From Oncomelania hupensis (Eukaryota > Mollusca > Gastropoda > Littorinimorpha > Pomatiopsidae): a DNA stretch of 64,000 bases. A model generated the notes under the pieces. That model searched no databases. It was not told where the DNA came from and worked only from the letters and a program-made list of their open reading frames with translations. The position numbers and the translations under genes are program-made. Below, in pieces: positions 9,601-19,497 of this stretch (position 1 is its first letter; every line of letters begins with the position of its first letter). The stretch is from contig CM072522.1 in the NCBI GenBank assembly GCA_036898135.1, positions 33,988,451 to 34,052,450 of the forward strand. Reading direction: 5' to 3'.

Positions 9601-11507
9601 TTGTGCATTAATATATTGCGATATAAGTTGTACCTTGCAGGTTTGAGGGCATGGACCTGTTGTAAAAAATTTTCATTACTACTATAAGAACTCCTTTAAC
9701 CAGACTTCATTGTTCAACAGCCGTTTCTTCTTCTTGATCCTTTATTGTATTGTTTGCTGTATTAAAACAAAAAATAAAACTGAGTGTTCTTGCTTCACAT
9801 CTGGTTTGTAACAGACAAGAGCAAGTCTTTCTCACATTTGTAATGTTCAGATTTGTTGCATTTCAGAACACGATGTACACTTGGAGGCAGAGACAGTGAC
9901 AGATAAGTCAGGGAGAAACGTTGGCACACATCAAGCGCAATCTGAGGTAATTGATAATTGCATCATTGCTATATCTTTAGTACAATGCTGCATGTGTGGA
10001 TTTATAAATGAGAGACCAAGATTGTATCGTGATAGTGAACCTGTTGATATCTGGTATGTTGATTTTTAAATGCATTTGATTCTGCACTCTTGTTGGGCTT
10101 TGACAATTTGGAAAGATATGAGATAACAAATGATGAGATGAAGTGGATGATGAGAGGTTTTCATTCTTTGTTATTAATAAAGATAGAAAAACAGAGGGTT
10201 AGAGTTGGGGCCAATGGGTGAGTCTTTTCAACAAGACAATCTATTTATATTGGGTTATTTCAGGAATAGTTTTTTTTTTTTTTTTTTTAAAGGTAAAGGT
10301 AGTCCCATAGCCTGTGGCCATAGGGGAGCGTTATGTTGGAGATCACACTTATCTTGGGCCAGCGTAATGAGGGTGATGCCCATCATCTCTCCCTCGCTGC
10401 TTTAACTTCCCTACCCTTAAGAGAGTAGGTACTCAATCACAGTTGAGTCATCTGGGGGCGTTGTTATTTGTCGCTTCACGTTTTGCGGTCACCCATCCAT
10501 GTGCTAACCGCACTGGACGATGCTTAACTTGTGACACAGTAGCGAGTGCTCCAACCACTGCGCTATCCGACACCCCTTATTTTGTATTTTTATATTATTT
10601 AATGTTTGCTCACCTATTTCGTCTAAAGAAACCTGTATCTTTTGTAAATGGTATGTAATAATTAATTATGTTGGAATCATTCTTTTCTTTTTCTGTCATT
10701 GTCAAGTGGTGTTCACAGATTCCTTCTACACATGCGGCACAATCAGAGGATTCATTGTTTGCTGTCAGCCCCACTGTCCCACAGTCACCAGCTGTCAAGT
10801 TCTCTTCTGCCTCAGACGCTTCCCACAGTGATGTCAATGTCAGAGATCAAGAGAGAGGAACCAAGAGAGAACAGCAACCTAAGACTGGAGAACAAAAGAA
10901 ACACTTGTGTGATGTTTGTCAGAAGTCCTTTACTACATCTTCACTTTTGAGGCGACACAAGTTGATACACACAGGAGAGAAAAGCCATGTGTGTGATGTT
11001 TGTAATAAAGCTTTCACTGAGGCTGGCCATTTGAAACAGCATAAGGTTACACACACAGAAGAGAGAAATCATGTTTGTGATGTTTGTAATAAAGCTTTCA
11101 ATCAAGCTTACAATTTAAAGCGACACATTTTGATACATACAGGAGAGAAAAGCCACGTGTGTGATGTTTGTAATAAAGCTTTCACTCAAGTTGGCAATTT
11201 GAAGATACATAAGCTTACACATACAGGAGAGAAAAATTATTGGTGCAGCGTTTGCAATAAAGCTTTTACTCATTCTGGCTATGTAAAGGAGCACATGTTG
11301 CTACACACAGGAGAGAAAAACCATGTGTGTGATGTCTGTAATAAAGCCTTCACTCGGGCTACTCATTTGAAGTCACATAAGCTTACACACGCAGGAGAGA
11401 AAAATCATGTGTGTGGTGTTTGTAATAAAGCTTTTGCTTGTGCTAGATATTTGAAAGCACATAAGCTTACACACATAAAAGGATCTGCAGAATCTTCACT
11501 ACAATGA
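3525..11507 (+). CDS. Zinc-finger gene 1: VKTEP-repeat C2H2 protein, 4 exons
   Basis: The exon model is 3525-3630, 8444-9163, 9867-9946 and 10719-11507. All junctions are GT...AG and the phases agree (1, 1, 0), giving an open frame of 564 residues. Residues 1-35 form a conserved N-terminal module ([13 protein letters not shown], then QAWHAQ). Residues about 36-275 are acidic and carry nine VK(T/S)EP motifs. Residues 276-302 come from a small linker exon. Residues about 364-560 form seven C2H2 fingers. The domains imply a nuclear, sequence-specific DNA-binding regulator; the VKxEP motifs suggest SUMO-dependent repression (inference). The first intron holds several transposons. Paralogous exons in units 3 and 5 share the same phases, which supports the model. 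No family name is assigned. Expression is not shown by the sequence. Confidence 0.8.
3732..5353 (-). mobile_element. LINE with RNase H domain (I/Nimb-like), 5'-truncated
   Basis: The minus-strand frame 5270-4008 (420 codons, open upstream to about 5353) matches the C-terminal part of an RNase-H-bearing non-LTR retrotransposon. The RNase H acidic residues are seen in [21 protein letters not shown] and [12 protein letters not shown]-x2-C-x7-H-x4-C knuckle follows ([17 protein letters not shown]). The reverse transcriptase domain is missing. Downstream, 4123-3833 repeats a diverged version of the last ~40 residues (DLIEERE...GLFFKT). About 30 nt after that stop comes the 50-bp 3' end of family A (3800-3751) and a (TTGTA)n tail. 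The clade is inferred from the RNase H and knuckle. Confidence 0.75.
5410..5945. mobile_element. Non-autonomous TIR element, CAGGGATG ends, 5-bp duplication
   Basis: The element begins CAGGGATG and ends CATCCCTG, an 8-bp perfect terminal inverted repeat. The pentamer gtatg is duplicated on both sides (5405-5409 and 5946-5950). Subterminal regions carry diverged inverted blocks such as ttcggcttttagccgaa. There is no transposase frame. The CAGGG ends are hAT-like, but 5 bp is shorter than the usual 8-bp hAT duplication. The element at 38840-40452 shows the same combination. Confidence 0.7.
6186..7265 (+). mobile_element. CR1-group LINE fragment with broken reverse transcriptase
   Basis: Three overlapping frames (6293-6532, 6435-6884, 6869-7051) together match the second half of a CR1/jockey-group reverse transcriptase. 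[20 protein letters not shown] and FADDTKLY are the template-grip and catalytic motifs. [21 protein letters not shown], and IEKVQRRA with LPYRKRL follow in the usual order. Frameshifts after FADD and after EYAN and the missing 5' part show it is dead. It lies inside intron 1 of zinc-finger gene 1, in sequence otherwise homologous to introns of units 3 and 4, so it inserted after those units separated. Confidence 0.85.
7900..8330 (+). mobile_element. Diverged LTR relic related to the LTR at 62620
   Basis: The stretch 8195-8325 resembles the 3' part of the LTR at 62620-63254: 'gcagttgttgatg', 'ctgaataaa', 'gataaacgaat' and 'gagttaca' occur in the same order and spacing. Weaker matches (gacgtaag, gcgtcatt) extend leftward. 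No internal region is found, so it looks like an old solo LTR or fragment. Boundaries are approximate. Confidence 0.45.
8444..9163 (+). CDS. Exon 2 of gene 1: nine tandem VK(T/S)EP repeats
   Basis: This 720-nt exon follows a tttag acceptor and ends before gtaagt. From about 8592 to 9111 it is a coding minisatellite with a 57-nt unit encoding [18 protein letters not shown]. There are nine copies of V-K-(T/S)-E-P, each normally preceded by Pro 4-5 residues earlier. That spacing fits the synergy control motif, a SUMO-conjugation site in transcription factors. Its phase is symmetric (1-1), so the exon can be skipped or duplicated without changing frame. Paralogous exons have one to three repeats. 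Confidence 0.8.
10268..10580 (-). mobile_element. SINE with tRNA-like head and 5S-rRNA-like segment
   Basis: On the minus strand the head 'gtcggatagcgcagtgg' looks like a tRNA A-box region. It is followed by 'aagttaagca', 'ggttag', and 'tggatgggtgaccgc', which match the internal control region of 5S rRNA in order. The 3' end reads 'gggactacctttaccttt' and runs into poly-A, seen as a T-run at 10269-10289. It sits in the last intron of zinc-finger gene 1 and is not a functional rRNA or tRNA gene. Confidence 0.7.
10719..11507 (+). CDS. Exon 4 of gene 1: seven C2H2 fingers
   Basis: The exon starts after ttcacag with [10 protein letters not shown] and ends at TGA 11505-11507. A ~60-residue linker ([19 protein letters not shown]) precedes seven C-x2-C-x12-H-x3-H fingers joined by TGEK-type linkers. 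Predicted base-contact residues (-1,2,3,6) are TSLR, EGHQ, QYNR, QGNI, HGYE, RTHS and CRYA. The same linker and first-finger pattern recur in gene 2. Just past the stop (about 11540-11610) lies a relic of a further finger, so the ancestral protein was longer. Confidence 0.88.
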   Translation: MPSTHAAQSEDSLFAVSPTVPQSPAVKFSSASDASHSDVNVRDQERGTKREQQPKTGEQKKHLCDVCQKSFTTSSLLRRHKLIHTGEKSHVCDVCNKAFTEAGHLKQHKVTHTEERNHVCDVCNKAFNQAYNLKRHILIHTGEKSHVCDVCNKAFTQVGNLKIHKLTHTGEKNYWCSVCNKAFTHSGYVKEHMLLHTGEKNHVCDVCNKAFTRATHLKSHKLTHAGEKNHVCGVCNKAFACARYLKAHKLTHIKGSAESSLQ

Positions 11508-13020
11508 AGGCGGTAGGAAATTGAAAGAAAGGAAAGGTTATATTTGTGATGTTTGTAATAATACTTTCAGTTTGACTGACAATTTAAATCTACACATGTT
11601 GGTACATTTAGAAGAGGCATTTCACCTATTCTTTCTGTAATGTCCAACTGTCATACTCGAGAATTACTTACATGTAAGGGGTTATTTCGTAGTTCTGAGC
11701 TGTGGGTTTCTTCACTCGAGGCATGATCCCCCATGAGGGTGCAGGGGGGTTCTGTATAAATAGTATCCCCACTTTTCTGGAAATTTAGTGCTTTAAATTC
11801 CCACTATCGCTGTATTTCTCTTTTGTTCTTTCTCATTCCTACTCTGTTCTATCAATCTACTATACTATCTTCTTCTTCGCTAGACCAGTTACCTACCTTT
11901 TTTCTTGAAAATTCTTCCAGGACAAAACTCCTCATTTGTGTGTGGTGTCTGTTGGATCAGCTTGGGAATATTGGATGCTTTCTGCCAAATGGTCACAAGG
12001 GCTTCCTATGGTGTTATTATTTGGTAATGTAGGCATTTTATATGTGTTTTGTTGATATATTATAATGGTGTTTGTATTCCATTTTGTTTTTGTAAACGGG
12101 GGTTCGATAAATTAGAGTATAGCCTCAGCATCCTCTGAGTGGGATGTCTTCATTGTAAAGTGACAGCTGGTGGAGTGCCTTCAGTGTTACCTTTAGGGTT
12201 GTTTTGGCAGATCTTTTATGTGGATCAGGGGTGAGTCCTCTTTCAGCGAAGTTGTGGTCTTGATTTTGTGGTCCTGATTCGGCTCTTTGCAGTCCGCTGG
12301 ACCCTGTAAGCAATGAATAACTAACTAACTCGAGCCATGAAAGGAGGGCATATGAATATGAGGGAAGACAGAAATTTGTTCATGTGCAGTAATGCTTTTT
12401 CTCAAATTGTGGTCTTAAAGAATGATAGAGTAAGACCCAGGCTGGACAGAGACCAATAATTGTTAAATTCCCTGTGTCAAGGATGAAACGGCAAAAGTCT
12501 TTAATGGATTCCAAAGGCTTTGAAAGATAATGTAGATAGATCAAGGCTTTCTAAGAAAATTTCATCAAAGCATAATAATGTTCGTGGGTAAAAGGATTTT
12601 GAGGCAAAGAAACAATTTAATTATAATAATAATAGTAACATTATAAATGATTTGAACAATTGACATGAATTTTGTAACATATTTAAATAAAATAAATAAT
12701 TAAAGAAAACTATTTTTGTAAATTCATAGATTGATTGTTTATTTTTTTAATTACTTTGACCTGGAGGAATGTATACATTGTCTGTTCTATGAAAAATTAT
12801 CCCCATACGTATTAGGTATTAGTTGATAAAAAATGGTCATGAAACTTTTAACAATTTATTTTATGTGTTCCATTATAGTTGCTATGTGTTCTGCATTTAA
12901 TGTCTAACGTCAGAATTCTTTTAATATTTTTAAAATTTCAGGATGTGTAATGTTTAACATGTATGTAACAGCTGCTTGTGCTTTTTTGCATGCCATGTAA
13001 ATAAATTTTTAAAAAGTCCG
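11508..13020 (+). other. 3' UTR and spacer of zinc-finger gene 1
   Basis: After the stop come a decayed finger (11540-11610), a family A insertion (11727-12328) and unique AT-rich sequence. An AATAAA at 13000-13005 is a plausible polyadenylation signal. The segment from about 12440 on is homologous to 18186-18905 and to 35330-36010, which shows that the whole gene unit, spacer included, was duplicated in tandem. Confidence 0.6.
11727..12328 (+). mobile_element. Family A copy, 'aactaac' tail type
   Basis: It starts at the CCCCC-rich head with TATAAATA and ends 'gtaagcaatgaataactaac'. Direct repeats ctcgaggcatga (11715-11726) and ctcgagccatga (12329-12340) flank it with one mismatch. Its 3' end includes the 'cagtccgctggaccctgtaag' variant, which defines a tail subtype distinct from the TGTAATG and CAATCAAT types. 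Confidence 0.8.
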
Positions 13021-13266
13021 CCGTGTTCGGCATCCTATTTTTTTTTTACAATTTCACACAGAATAAATGATGGGAAAAACAAAGAATTAGTACACTAGTG
13101 CACACACATGAATAAATGAAAAAAGAAAATGTAAGCCTAAAGCAAGTGATGAACATTCATCATATTTAGCATCTAATTCTACACATTTCCTTGTGTTTTT
13201 ATTGGGACAGTAAAGATTCTGATTCTGATAGTGACAAAAATTTAAAACTAATTTATTGAAAAGCAT

Positions 13267-13841
13267 CCTCCCATCGGGGTGCCGGGGGTCCCAGCATAAA
13301 TAGTATCCCCACTTTCTGGAAATTTAGTGCTTTAAATTCCCACTGTTGCTGTCTTTCTCATTTGTTCTTTCTCATTCCTGCTCTGTTCTATCAATCTGCT
13401 ATACTATCTTCTTCTTCGCTAGACCAGTCACCTACCTTTTTTCTTGAAAACTCTTCCAGGACAAGACTAATTATTTGTGTGTGAAGTCTGTTGGATCAGC
13501 TTGGGAATATTGGACGCTTTCTGCCAGGTGGTCACTATAGGGCTTCCGATGATGTTATTATTTAGCAGTGTAGGCATTTTCTATGTATGTGTTTTGTTGA
13601 TAATTTATAATGATGTTTGTATTCTATTTTGTTTTTGTAAACGGGGGTTCGATAAGTTGGGGTGAAGCCTCCGCCGTCCCCTGCGTGGGATGTCTTTATT
13701 GTAAAGTGACTGGCTGGTGGAGAGTTTTCAGTTTTACCACTAGGGTTTTTCAGCAGATCTTTTATGCGGATCAGGGGTTGTCCGGTCCTGATTTGGCTCG
13801 GAAGAGTCCGCTGGACCTAAAGCAATAATCATGTAATGTAA
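13267..13841 (+). mobile_element. Family A copy with 14-bp target-site duplication
   Basis: A full head-to-tail copy of the short form, 575 bp. A perfect 14-bp duplication, ttattgaaaagcat, occurs at 13253-13266 and 13842-13855. The empty site is preserved in the paralogous spacer near 36220, confirming the boundaries. Confidence 0.88.
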
Positions 13842-14007
13842 TTATTGAAAAGCATTAATTGTATCTTTTTGTGGTCATGTCACTGGCTCTTTACCGGCTA
13901 GTCCTTTCAATATTTTATACTACTTGCATTCAACTTTTCCATTATGTTTTTGACAGTAGATAGTATTTTTATTCATTGGGTTTATTCATCTCCTGCTTAC
14001 ATGTAAT

Positions 14008-15230
14008 CTTCCCCGTGGGGGTGCCAGGTTTTCAGCATAAATAATATCCCCACTTTCTGGAAATTTAGTGCTTTAAATTCTCACTGTCGCTGTCGCTGTC
14101 TTTCTCCTTTGTTCTTTCTCATTCCTACTCTGTTCTATCGATCTACTATAATATTTCCTTCTTCGCTAGACCAGTAACCTACCATTTTTCTTGAAAACTT
14201 TTCCTGGACAAAACTCCTCATTTGTGTGTGAGGTCTGTTGGATCAGCTTGGGAATATTGGATGCTTTTGCCAAATGGTCACAAGGGTTTCCTATGATGTT
14301 ATTATTTAGCAATGTAGGCATTTTATATGTAAGTGTTTTGTTGATATTTTATAATGATGTTAATATTCTATTTTTGTTTTTGTAAACGGGAGTTCGATAA
14401 ATTAGAGCATAGCCTCTGCATGGGATGGCGTTATTGTAAAGTGACCGGCTGGTGGAGTGCCTTTAGTGTTACCACTAGGGTTGTTTCGGCAGATCTTTTA
14501 TACGGACCAGGGGTGAGTCCTCATGGGATGCCTTTATTGTAAAGTGACCGGTGGTGGAATGCCTTCAGTGTTACCACTAGGGTTGTTTGGGCAGATCTTT
14601 TATAGTGATCAGGGGTGAGTCCTCTTTTAACCAAGTTGTGGATCCCCCGTTGGGGTGCCGGGGGTTTCAGTGTAAATGGTATCCCCACTTTCTGGAAATT
14701 TAGTGCTTTAAATTCCCACTGTCGCTGTCTTTCTCATTTGCTCTTTCTCATTCCTGCTCTGTTCTATCAATCTGCTATACTATCGTCTTCTTTGCTAGAC
14801 CAGTCTCCTACCTTTTTTCTTGAAAACTCTTCCGGGACAAGACTCCTTGTTTGTGTATGAGGTCTGTTGGATCAGCTTGGGAATATTGGACGCTTTCTGC
14901 CAGGTGGTCACTAGGGCTTCCTATGATGTTTATTATTTAGCAATGTAGGCATTTTATATGTATGTGTTTTGTTGATAATTTATAATGTTTGTATTCTATT
15001 TTGTTTTTGTAAACGGGGGTTCGATAAGTTGGGGTGAAGTGACTGGCTGGCGGAGGGCATTCAGTTTTCCCACTAGGGTTGTTTCAGCAGATCTTTTATG
15101 TGGATTGGGGGTTGTCCGGTCCTGATTTGGCTCGGAAGAGTCCGCTGGACCTAAAGCAACAATTATGTAATGTAATGTAACCAAGTTGTGGTCCTGATTC
15201 GGCTCTTTGCAGTCCGCTGGATCCTGTAAA
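14008..15230 (+). mobile_element. Older family A copy, split by a younger copy
   Basis: The left part (14008-14641) and right part (15178-15230) are one 'aactaac'-tail family A element, interrupted by the copy at 14642-15177. A ~95-bp internal segment (about 14420-14515) is tandemly repeated at 14520-14640. The tail is further disrupted by the DNA transposon at 15231. Confidence 0.7.
14642..15177 (+). mobile_element. Family A copy nested in another family A copy
   Basis: The element is bounded by the 14-bp direct repeat taaccaagttgtgg (ending at 14641 and again at 15178-15191). The duplicated target is the 3' region of the host A element. This dates the TGTAATG-tail subtype as younger than the 'aactaac'-tail subtype here. 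A ~40-bp internal deletion follows 'gttggggtgaag'. Confidence 0.85.
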
Positions 15231-15834
15231 GGTGCGGTCTAACTGGAAGTGAAACAGAAGCAAAAACAGCCAGTAAAACACGAAACTCGTAGTTTTGACT
15301 ATGTTTATTGTGTGACTAGACCTAAAGCATAACAGCAGCAAAGCGCCGAAGTGAAGCAAAGCCGATGATTTCAGTGTTAGAGCGTGCTCTAAAAATTTAG
15401 GTTGTTTCGCTGAAGCATTTGATTGCCAGCCAATCAGAAGAGCTGATGCGACGTACAAAAAACGAGGTTGTTATCATTTCAGCGATCATGTCGGCATCAA
15501 AAGCTTAGCAAATCTGAAACAAGACGATATGTTTATTCTCCTCGATCTAATTCAAAGTCACGAGGCTTTATGGAATGTTAGAAGTCAAAATTACAGAAAC
15601 CAAACCCTGAAAAAGGCCTAATGGACTTCTGTGAGGGTCAATCTGACGGAAAGGGAGGTAAATGATTTACAACTGATTTATTGCGCACTGCTTCCACGCA
15701 GACTGCTTATGCAAAACTTCTCATCGTGTGACCGCTTCACAAAGCAAAGCATTATAAACGCACTTGCTTCTAGCAGCAGATGCTTTGCTTTGTTTACCGC
15801 TTTGCTTCTGTTTCACTTCACGTCAGACCGCACC
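15231..15834. mobile_element. Non-autonomous DNA transposon with ~34-bp imperfect TIRs
   Basis: The left end 'aggtgcggtctaac' plus 'gaagtgaaacagaagcaaa' is mirrored at the right by 'tttgcttctgtttcacttc' and 'gtcagaccgcacct'. The flanks carry a poor direct repeat (tcctgtaa / ttcagtaa). It lies in the tail of a family A element, whose 'taactaac' end continues at about 15850. No transposase motif is visible; the superfamily is undetermined. Confidence 0.65.
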
Positions 15835-15854
15835 TTCAGTAATGCATTGTTCTA

Positions 15855-17059
15855 ACTAACTGCAATCCTAACGCTACATATCATAATTTGCCGTACAAAT
15901 TTTATTCCATATCTTTGCGTAATAATAGTACTATAATTATAAATGCACAAAATGATGCACGAATCAACGTGCATATTCCTAATATGACATTTCTTTCTTT
16001 CTTGGAGTTCTGTTGGCAAGTATTGTTTTGTTCTCTCTATATAGTGTTGTGTCCGCCTGATGAAGAGCTTAGCTCCAAAATTTGCATTGTATCGTTTTGT
16101 CTTGTCTGTGTCCAAATTAGCATTCCTTAACTGTTATGTACTCATTTGTTTGTCATTATTGTACATTTTGAATGCTAGCAGTCCTCGGGGTTTTATTTAC
16201 CCATTCCTAATTAGACCGCCCGATTTTGGGCTGTTCCCTGTTGAAAGTGCCTATGTGATATAAGGTGGACCCGTTCAGGCTTATGTGAATGGCCTCGGTG
16301 GCAGCGGGCAGCACGTCGAGCAGGCAGGGTGGCAGCTGCGCGTTTCTTTAGCCAAGCAAATCAAGTTGAGACAAGAAAAACAAGGCAAGCGCGTTTCTTA
16401 GCGCCCGCTTGCGGCAAGCAAAACAAGAGGCTTGGCAAGCAAAGCCAAGCATATCTTCGACATACTTACTTCAAGCACAAACATGGCGACTGTTACGCAT
16501 TGATCTGAGTTTGACGACGGGTCTTTCTTTAATGTAGACACGGAGGCGTCATTTTGGAAAAAAAAAACTTCAGCACTGTAAGTTATATTTATGTATATTC
16601 TTGAATATTGCATGCAGTTTTGTATAATTGAAGGTATATTTTATCCAGGAAAGCATGCAAGTTCCTCGGAATGCTCGATCGTTTTGTTGTTGTTGTTGGT
16701 CCAATTTACGAGGAGGTAGAGATCTTATTTTGTTACCGTAATTTGGATTAGTTGAACTTTTCGTACCCGTTTTCGTTGTGGCTTGATAATTTCTTCTTTT
16801 GATTGGCAGGCACCAAACAATTTTTTGAGGAACCGACGCCGTCCATCAGTTTTTTTTTAATTAAACAACAACAACAACAAAACCACAAGGAACTGGATAA
16901 ATTTAATTTGATCTGTACACAAGGGTACAAATTCAATATGCACCATATTACCGGGTTGATCTAAATGTGAACCTTCAAGTAGGCTACAAGCTCTTAGTAA
17001 TAGATTCATAATCATTTAATAAAGTAATACTTGTGAGAGTTACAATGACATAAAGCGAG
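15855..17059. other. Unassigned sequence
   Basis: I find no supported gene here. An AACATGGCGAC context at 16480 could be an old start codon, but the frame closes after six codons. (GTT)n and (CAA)n runs near 16690 and 16865 are complementary simple repeats. The stretch 16290-16450 is GC-richer than its surroundings, and its origin is unknown. Confidence 0.4.
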
Positions 17060-17345
17060 TATTGTGACCGAGTGGTCTAAGACGGAACTAATTTTTTGCT
17101 TTGCCCACAGGCTAGAAGGAAATGGTGCCTGACAGGTGCGGGATCGATCCAGCACCTGGGCATTATGTTTCTCCGAATATTATTTACTTTCGACTCGGAC
17201 AACGTCTCTGGGGTTTTCTCCGGGTACTCCGATTTGCTCCCCCAGCAACATTTGAGAACATATTAGATAGGTTGGGTTTGGGCACGCCAAAGGCTGTGAC
17301 TACGCATTCCGCAGGGGAGGCCGGCCCATAATTTCCCGATAAAAA
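17060..17345 (+). mobile_element. tRNA(Ser/Leu)-like SINE
   Basis: 'tgaccgagtggtctaagacg' matches a tRNA A-box region of the Ser/Leu type, and 'gggatcgatcc' lies at B-box distance. A ~150-bp body with 'ctctggggttttctccgggt' follows, as in vertebrate and invertebrate tRNA-SINEs. No target-site duplication was found, so boundaries are approximate. Confidence 0.6.
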
Positions 17346-17531
17346 TGGACAATGAAGTGTAAAAAAAACCGTTTTCTTCTTCTTGGAGAAAATCTAACCT
17401 ATATGGGCGTATATATTTCATTATTAATGTTATTTTATTTTTGTTGTTGACATACATAAGAGCAGGCGCATCAATGATGAGTGATTCCATGGATCTTTAG
17501 GTAGGCCTACTATCACACGTTGTTTTGGCAG

Positions 17532-17746
17532 GACAAGAGGGGGACCTTCAGGGTTATGCTGGTGAGCTGGCCAATATTGTGCTGGTGAAGGAAGGAGGTA
17601 TGCATTTAGATGTGGCTGGCGTGCAGAAGAGCCAAATCTACAAGATCCAAGACCCTCCTGCCACCAAAGAAAAGATACCTCCCGAGTCTGAAGGTGGAGA
17701 CGTGTGCGTGACTGCTGCGACTTCTTTACCACCCCTCCAGGCATAG
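17532..17746 (+). CDS. Orphan terminal-exon-like ORF, unknown protein
   Basis: A ttttggcag acceptor precedes an open stretch of 71 codons ending in TAG at 17744-17746, with AATAAA at 17810-17815. The encoded peptide has QGYAGELANIVLVKEGGMHL and later KSQIYKIQDPPATKEKIP. I do not recognise it. The acceptor, the codon composition unlike neighbouring AT-rich DNA, and the polyadenylation signal make it look like the last exon of a gene. No upstream exon is identified in the window. It could be the remnant of a displaced gene or part of unit 2. Confidence 0.35.
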
Positions 17747-18144
17747 CATGTCTGTGTGTGCGCGTGTGTGTATGTGTCTGTAACGGCTATTTCTCATAAA
17801 ATAAAGGACGGATTTAGTTTACTCTTATTCTGTTATTAGATAGAATTTTATAATAATATAAGCCTCGAACAAAGTTTATTCATTTCGGTTGACCTCATCA
17901 TGTTTGTTTCAATATAGAGTTAGTACAGATGCGAGGTGGCTGGTGCAAAGCAAATGATGATGCTATTAGATACGCCTTTCGGGTGTGGTGTGTATAGTGG
18001 CTGTAGCAGGGTGTGTATAGTGGCTGTAGCAGGGTGAGGGTTCCTACTTATTTTGTTCATCTGTATGAGCTAAACAGGCTTTATTTATATTTCACAATTT
18101 GTCTCAAGGGGTAAACAAAATGTGCCAGTCAGAACATGTTCGTC

Positions 18145-18905
18145 TCTTTGCAGTCCGCTGGACCCTGTAAGCAATGAATAACTAACCAACTCAATGTGTG
18201 TTGTGTGAGACCTTTCATCATTGAATGTAAGGGAGATTACTAGGAGAGACAAATAACTGGTAGCTTCCCTGTGTCAAGGATAAAACTGTAGAAGTCTTTG
18301 ATGAGGATGTGATAGATTATAGATAGATCATGGCCTTCTAACAAACTTTCATCGAAGAATTATAATTTTTATGGGTAAAAGGATTTGGAAGAAAAGAGAA
18401 AAATGTAATTATAATAATCTTTATGAATGATTTAAAAAAAAGAAAATGAATTTTGTAACTTGTTTTTTTTTAATTACATAAATAAGTAGATAATACATTA
18501 TTTTTGTAAATACATAGATTGTTTACATTATAAAGGGTTCTTTGTTGTTGCTGTTTTTAAACCTGGAGGTATGTAGTAATTGCCTATTCTTTGAAAATGT
18601 CTCAACATACTTATTAATGTAATTGTGTGATTAAAGAAAAAAAGTAATTAAAATTCTTCTAATTGTAAAATAACAGTTAAATGTGACATTATGATCGCAA
18701 TGTGTTCTACATTTAAAGTCTAACCTCAGAATTATTATAATGATTTTTTTAATGTTATTTCAGGACGTGTAACATTTTAAATATATGTAACAGTTGTATG
18801 TACCTCTTGCATACCTTGCAAATAAAAATTTAAAAAAAAAAGAACAAAACAGCGTCTGAACAGTGTTGGCTGTCCTGTGTTTTCCGTACAATTTCACAGA
18901 GAATA
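18145..18905 (+). pseudogene. Relic of zinc-finger unit 2: 3' UTR and spacer only
   Basis: A family A tail fragment (18145-18185) leads into sequence homologous to the 3' UTRs after genes 1 and 2. Shared landmarks are 'gtgtgagacctttcatcattgaa', 'ctgtgtcaaggat', 'atagatagatca' and an AATAAA at 18821-18826. No finger, acidic or first exon of this unit is present between 13 and 18 kb, so its coding part was lost. Confidence 0.55.
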
Positions 18906-18908
18906 AAG

Positions 18909-19372
18909 ATCAAAACTTTTATTCAATAAGGTCATTGCGCCATATGAAGGGGTTAAGCACATTACAAAAATAACCACATCGGTATAACAACAATGAGATA
19001 ACATCTTATTGAGATACTTCTCTCAAACGCTTAAATGCAAAACACAGATTAATAGCTGGATTTCTTAATACTGTCATACTTTGTGTAGAGAGAAGTAAGC
19101 TTAATTGGACAGCAGAAGGGTACCTATAATATTTAGGTAAGATTAAATCGCTTCTTAAATCACTCAGGCATGGACAACAGAGAACAAAATGGACTTCATC
19201 TTCACAAGCTAGACTGGATAGACAGCATAGCGTATTGTGATAGGTTACACTCTTAAATTTATATGCATGAACAGCAATACTTGGCATACCACAACGAAAT
19301 TTTGTCAGTGCATTCTTTACATAATTATTCACATCTAGAAATATATAAGCTTCCGTGTTATTTGTTGAACAC
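18909..19372 (-). mobile_element. LINE 3' fragment with 9-bp target-site duplication
   Basis: The minus-strand frame 19332-19006 (108 codons) shows the C-terminal zinc-knuckle-like pattern of non-LTR reverse transcriptases: RCGMPSIAVHAYKFK, CCLSSLACEDEVHFVLCCP and AFKRLR. The 9-mer agaataaag flanks it at 18900-18908 and 19373-19381. It is a short 5'-truncated insertion, and the family is not resolved. Confidence 0.7.
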
Positions 19373-19497
19373 AGAATAAAGGATACCAGAAAGAAGAATT
19401 AGTACACTTGTGCACACACATAAAAAAGAAGAAAAAAACATTGAAAGAAAGTGATGAACATTCATTATATTTAGCCTTCGTCTAACCTCTCCACAAT

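Noticed and set aside
10443..10580. Possible genuine 5S rRNA or tRNA gene
   Set aside because: Only part of 5S is present, fused to a tRNA-like head and a SINE 3' end with poly-A.
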